Assembly (NCBI GenBank): GCA_017744605.1
Contig: JAGIAZ010000027.1
Coordinates: 1 to 35,114 of the forward strand
Origin: Sphingobium sp.
GTDB taxonomy: Bacteria; Pseudomonadota; Alphaproteobacteria; Sphingomonadales; Sphingomonadaceae
Reading direction: 5' to 3'
Length of the DNA: 35,114 nt
Shown here: positions 32,283 through 35,114 of the stretch, one piece after another
Numbering within the stretch: position 1 is the stretch's first letter
Layout of the letters: each line of letters opens with the position of its first letter
Notes under the pieces: model-generated
Database searches by the model: none
What the model was told of the DNA's origin: nothing
What the model saw: the letters and a program-made list of their open reading frames with translations, nothing else
Translations under genes and position numbers: made by a program

Positions 32283-32885
32283 TCAGTCTACCGTCACTGC
32301 CGTGACGCGCCCGTCGGTCCAGCTGCAGCGGAAGTTGCGCGACCAGCCGTCGCCCGCCCGGTAGCTCGAGCGCTGCTCGATCTGGCCGGTCACTTCATAG
32401 CCATTGCCACGCGCCGTCACGCCGTTGATGCCGCGTATCTCGGCATAGTTGCTGCCGGAGCTCGCCCGGTCGCGCGCGGCCACAGCGCAAGCGTCGACAG
32501 CCGCATCTTCTTCCGAGCCGGCGAAGCCGTCCCCATAGCGCGGTGCAGTCGAACGGCTGTCGTATCGGCTGTCATAGTCGCCATAGCGATCCGTCCGCGG
32601 ACGCGGCGCGCCATTGTCATAATAGCCATAATCGCCCGGCGGCGGTGCATCATAGCGCCGCTCGACCACTCGAGTCTTGTTCGATGACGAGGCCGCCGAG
32701 GCGATGGCCGCGATGATGCCGACCGCGGCGATGGCGCCGATCACGGCGCCGGCATCGGATCCGCGGTCGTGATGACGATAGCCGCCGTTCCAGCCGCCCC
32801 ATCCGCGTGCGGCGGCCGGTGTCGTCGCCGTGGCGACAAGCGCGAGGGCGGCAACACCGCCCGTCAATTTCGATAAAATGCGCAT
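32283..32885 (-). CDS. Exported protein with glycine-zipper-like segment and Cys-containing tail
   Basis: A 200-aa exported protein. A signal peptide covers about residues 1-28 (MRILSKLTGGVAALALVATA...PAAA). The mature N-terminus is Gly/Trp/His-rich, followed by a hydrophobic Ala/Gly segment (AGAVIGAIAAVGIIAAIASA, about residues 46-65). A Tyr/Asp/Arg-rich linker leads to a C-terminal domain (about 130-200) with EDAAVDACAVAARDRA and SRNFRCSWTDGRVTAVTVD, which resembles the C-terminal region of sphingomonad envelope proteins. ATG 32885 is chosen because it starts the signal peptide; ATG 32897 adds four residues. Function unknown. Confidence 0.8.
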   Translation of the reverse strand: MRILSKLTGGVAALALVATATTPAAARGWGGWNGGYRHHDRGSDAGAVIGAIAAVGIIAAIASAASSSNKTRVVERRYDAPPPGDYGYYDNGAPRPRTDRYGDYDSRYDSRSTAPRYGDGFAGSEEDAAVDACAVAARDRASSGSNYAEIRGINGVTARGNGYEVTGQIEQRSSYRAGDGWSRNFRCSWTDGRVTAVTVD

Positions 32886-33081
32886 CTCTGTGCCCATCCT
32901 TGCCCACTTGCCGGCGAGTCTTTGCCGGATCGGTACGAGACTTACCGCGACGCGGCTGAGCAATGGCTGAATGATGCGCGCAGTCGCCATTCAGCTTCCC
33001 GCCGGCACCGGAAGAGCGGCCTTGTCGTTTCGGCCCGCATTTTCCAATGCCTTCCGGCTAGTTTTGAAGCTCTGTCGCAGC

Positions 33082-33117
33082 CCAAATGAGAAGGGCCCCG
33101 CATTGCTGCGAGGCCCT
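33082..33117 (-). terminator. Rho-independent terminator of the rpsK-rpoA-rplQ operon
   Basis: On the minus strand, an 11-bp GC-rich stem (33117-33107 with 33102-33092, one G-U pair) with a GCAA tetraloop, followed by TCTCATTTGG. It begins 24 bp after the rplQ stop. Confidence 0.75.
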
Positions 33118-33140
33118 CGAAATTCGCGCGATGAAAGGGA

Positions 33141-33566
33141 TCAGGCGGTTTCCAGCTCGTCCTCATCCGCGCCCTGCACCGGACCCGAATCCTGGCCCTT
33201 CGCGCTTTCGTCGCGGTCGACCAGTTCGATGATCGCCATGTGCACGGCGTCCGAGGCACGATAGCCGGCCTTGATGATGCGCGTGTAGCCACCGGCACGG
33301 TCCTTGTAGCGCTCGGCCAGCACGTCGAACAGCTTGGTGAGCTGCGCCTCGTCGAGCAGGCGGGCATGGGCCAGGCGACGGTTCGAGAGACCACCACGCT
33401 TCGCCAGCGTGATCAGCTTCTCCACATAGGGGCGAAGCTCCTTCGCCTTGGGCACAGTGGTCTTGATCTGCTCATGCTTGATGAGCGACGCTGCCATGTT
33501 GCGGAACATCGAGGTACGATGCCCCTCGGTGCGCTGCAGTTTGCGATGACCAACCTTGTGACGCAT
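33141..33566 (-). CDS. rplQ: Large-subunit ribosomal protein bL17
   Basis: A 141-aa ribosomal protein. [20 protein letters not shown] is the invariant start, followed by [20 protein letters not shown] and [15 protein letters not shown]. The core ends near residue 118 ([13 protein letters not shown]). The C-terminal ~23 residues are an acidic extension ([20 protein letters not shown]), as in other alphaproteobacteria. Last gene of the alpha operon, 116 bp downstream of rpoA and followed by a terminator. Confidence 0.98.
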   Translation of the reverse strand: MRHKVGHRKLQRTEGHRTSMFRNMAASLIKHEQIKTTVPKAKELRPYVEKLITLAKRGGLSNRRLAHARLLDEAQLTKLFDVLAERYKDRAGGYTRIIKAGYRASDAVHMAIIELVDRDESAKGQDSGPVQGADEDELETA

Positions 33567-33682
33567 ATTGTCTTCCTTCGTTCGTCAGGGGCCCGTTCAA
33601 GGTAGCCCATACCAGGCAGTGCTCGGGGCGACTGCCGACAGCCCTTCTGGAACCGGCCCGCCCGAAGGCAGGCCGAACCCGA

Positions 33683-34744
33683 TCAGCCGAGGAGCTCCTG
33701 CTCGAGCTTCTTGGCAATTTCTTCGATGTTCTCCGGCGGCCAGCCGGGGATGTCCATGCCGAGGCGCAGGCCCATCGAGCTCAGGACTTCTTTGATCTCG
33801 TTGAGTGACTTGCGACCGAAGTTCGGCGTGCGGAGCATCTCGGCCTCGGTCTTCTGGACCAGGTCGCCGATATAGATGATGTTGTCGTTCTTGAGGCAGT
33901 TGGCGCTACGCACCGACAGTTCCAGCTCGTCCACCTTCTTGAGCAGGTAGCGGTTGATCTGGTTGGTGTCGCCTTCGCCTTCCTCGCTCGCCGCGGCGCC
34001 CGCGCCCGTGCTCGGGCCGGCGGTCGGCAGCGCGTCCTCGAAGTGGACGAAGAGCTGCAGCTGGTCCTGAAGGATGCGCGCAGCATAGGCCACGGCGTCC
34101 TCGGGGGTCACGGTGCCGTCCGTCTCGATCGTCAGGTTGAGACGGTCATAGTCCAGCTCCTGGCCGATACGGGCGTTCTCGACCTTATAGGCCACCTGGC
34201 GAACCGGCGAATACAGCGCGTCGACCGGGATGAGGCCGATCGGCGCATCGGCCGGACGGTTGGCGACGGCCGGGACATAGCCCTTGCCGGTGTTGGCGGT
34301 GAGCTCCATGTTGAAGCTCGCGCCCTCGTCGAGATGACAGATGACGAGATCCGGGTTCATGACCACGATGTCGCCGGAGACGGCAATGTCGCCGGCCTTC
34401 ACTTCGGCCGGACCGGTCGCGGAAAGCTGCAGGCGCTTGGGGCCTTCGCCTTCCATCCGGAGGGCGATCTGCTTCACGTTCAGCACGATGTCCGTCACGT
34501 CCTCGCGGACGCCGGCAAGGCTGGAGAACTCGTGCAGCACATTCTCGATCTTGATCGAGGTGACCGCCGCGCCCTGCAGCGAGGACAGAAGCACGCGGCG
34601 CAGCGCATTGCCGAGCGTCAAGCCAAAGCCGCGCTCCAGCGGCTCGGCGACGAACGTCGCACGGCGCTTGCCATCACCGCCAGCCTTGATCTCGAGGCTG
34701 TTGGGCTTCTTCAATTCCTGCCAGTTCTTGATGTTGACAGTCAT
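33683..34744 (-). CDS. rpoA: DNA-directed RNA polymerase alpha subunit
   Basis: A 353-aa subunit that dimerises to start RNA polymerase assembly and contacts upstream promoter DNA and activators. The N-terminal domain (about 1-235) has [19 protein letters not shown] and the conserved [21 protein letters not shown] flexible Ala/Gly/Glu linker lies at about residues 240-262. The C-terminal domain (about 265-350) contains [20 protein letters not shown] and [17 protein letters not shown]. The ending [20 protein letters not shown] is alphaproteobacterial in style. It lies between rpsK and rplQ as expected. Confidence 0.98.
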   Translation of the reverse strand: MTVNIKNWQELKKPNSLEIKAGGDGKRRATFVAEPLERGFGLTLGNALRRVLLSSLQGAAVTSIKIENVLHEFSSLAGVREDVTDIVLNVKQIALRMEGEGPKRLQLSATGPAEVKAGDIAVSGDIVVMNPDLVICHLDEGASFNMELTANTGKGYVPAVANRPADAPIGLIPVDALYSPVRQVAYKVENARIGQELDYDRLNLTIETDGTVTPEDAVAYAARILQDQLQLFVHFEDALPTAGPSTGAGAAASEEGEGDTNQINRYLLKKVDELELSVRSANCLKNDNIIYIGDLVQKTEAEMLRTPNFGRKSLNEIKEVLSSMGLRLGMDIPGWPPENIEEIAKKLEQELLG

Positions 34745-34862
34745 GTAATTCCCCTGGGTGTTCGGCGGATGACCGGCTGGTCAGCTTGAGGTCCGTATCC
34801 GCCCTGGTAACTGGTGCAACTCCCGGCCGGCGCCGTGGGGGCGCCACCGGGACCGGGCGACA

Positions 34863-35114
34863 TCAGACGCGGCGACGCTTGGACGGCCGCACGCCATTGT
34901 GCGGGATCGGCGTCACGTCGCGGATCGAGGTGATCGTGAACCCGACCGCCTGCAACGCACGAAGTGCCGATTCGCGCCCGGAGCCCGGACCCTTCACTTC
35001 GACTTCGAGGGTCCGCACGCCATGTTCGGCGGCCTTGCGGCCGGCATCCTCGGCGCAGACCTGCGCGGCATAGGGCGTCGACTTGCGGCTGCCCTTGAAG
35101 CCCATCATGCCGGC
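34863..35114 (-). CDS. rpsK: Small-subunit ribosomal protein uS11 (5' end outside window)
   Basis: The frame is open from the window edge to the stop at 34863-34865 and gives 83 residues of a protein of about 129, so about 46 N-terminal residues are missing. [39 protein letters not shown] and the closing [18 protein letters not shown] are unmistakable. It is the gene before rpoA in the alpha operon; the space to rpoA is 118 bp, wider than usual. Confidence 0.98.
   Translation of the reverse strand, partial: AGMMGFKGSRKSTPYAAQVCAEDAGRKAAEHGVRTLEVEVKGPGSGRESALRALQAVGFTITSIRDVTPIPHNGVRPSKRRRV

Noticed and set aside
1..35114. CRISPR array, rRNA, tRNA, prophage or insertion sequence
   Set aside because: No regularly spaced identical repeats, no rRNA or tRNA-like stretches and no transposase, integrase or phage proteins were seen on either strand.

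Overview
The window is dense, GC-rich alphaproteobacterial chromosome, most likely from a sphingomonad (Sphingomonadaceae). The basis is a SciP/DUF1153 cell-cycle regulator (an alphaproteobacterial family), the order hisG-hisD-nusB-thiL followed by hppA, and short palindromic intergenic repeats of a kind common in sphingomonads. No rRNA, tRNA, CRISPR array, phage or insertion sequence was seen.

Layout. 1-7186 is a housekeeping block on the minus strand: purA, a tightly packed hisG-hisD-nusB-thiL run, a small Pro/Ala-rich protein of unknown function, and hppA, which is cut by the window start. 7187-10540 holds a LysR regulator divergent from a DUF4242 gene and an mddA-like methyltransferase, with a recognisable operator and promoter between them, then a secreted glycine-zipper protein. 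10641-12604 has mnmA, a 533-bp gap and sciP. 12757-16249 is a regulatory patch: an ArsR-SRPBCC pair with a clear operator, an AraC regulator followed by two VOC genes in reverse orientation, and a second AraC-type regulator. A secreted protein of unknown function follows.

The most notable part is 17615-25157. Six plus-strand genes encode a split PEP-synthase-like kinase (a 612-aa phospho-His subunit and a 346-aa ATP-binding subunit, as in phenylphosphate synthase), a biotin carrier protein, a biotin carboxylase, an HMGL-type carboxyltransferase and a HAD phosphatase. This is the same gene complement as the acetovanillone/acetosyringone system (acvABCDEF) of Sphingobium sp. SYK-6 and the related Hpe system of Rhodococcus. 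There, a 4-hydroxyacetophenone is phosphorylated on the phenol, carboxylated on the acetyl methyl and dephosphorylated, giving an aroylacetate. Three of its five gene junctions carry palindromic or inverted repeats, and one of these supplies the ribosome binding site of the next gene.

25164-32990 contains a thioredoxin-fold lipoprotein, two related membrane proteins (the second fused to DUF805), a GNAT acetyltransferase, guaA, a secreted tannase/feruloyl-esterase family protein and a glycine-zipper-like surface protein. The esterase could release hydroxycinnamates and so may belong with the aromatic-degradation theme. 33141-35114 is the end of the ribosomal alpha operon (rpsK, partial; rpoA; rplQ) with its terminator.
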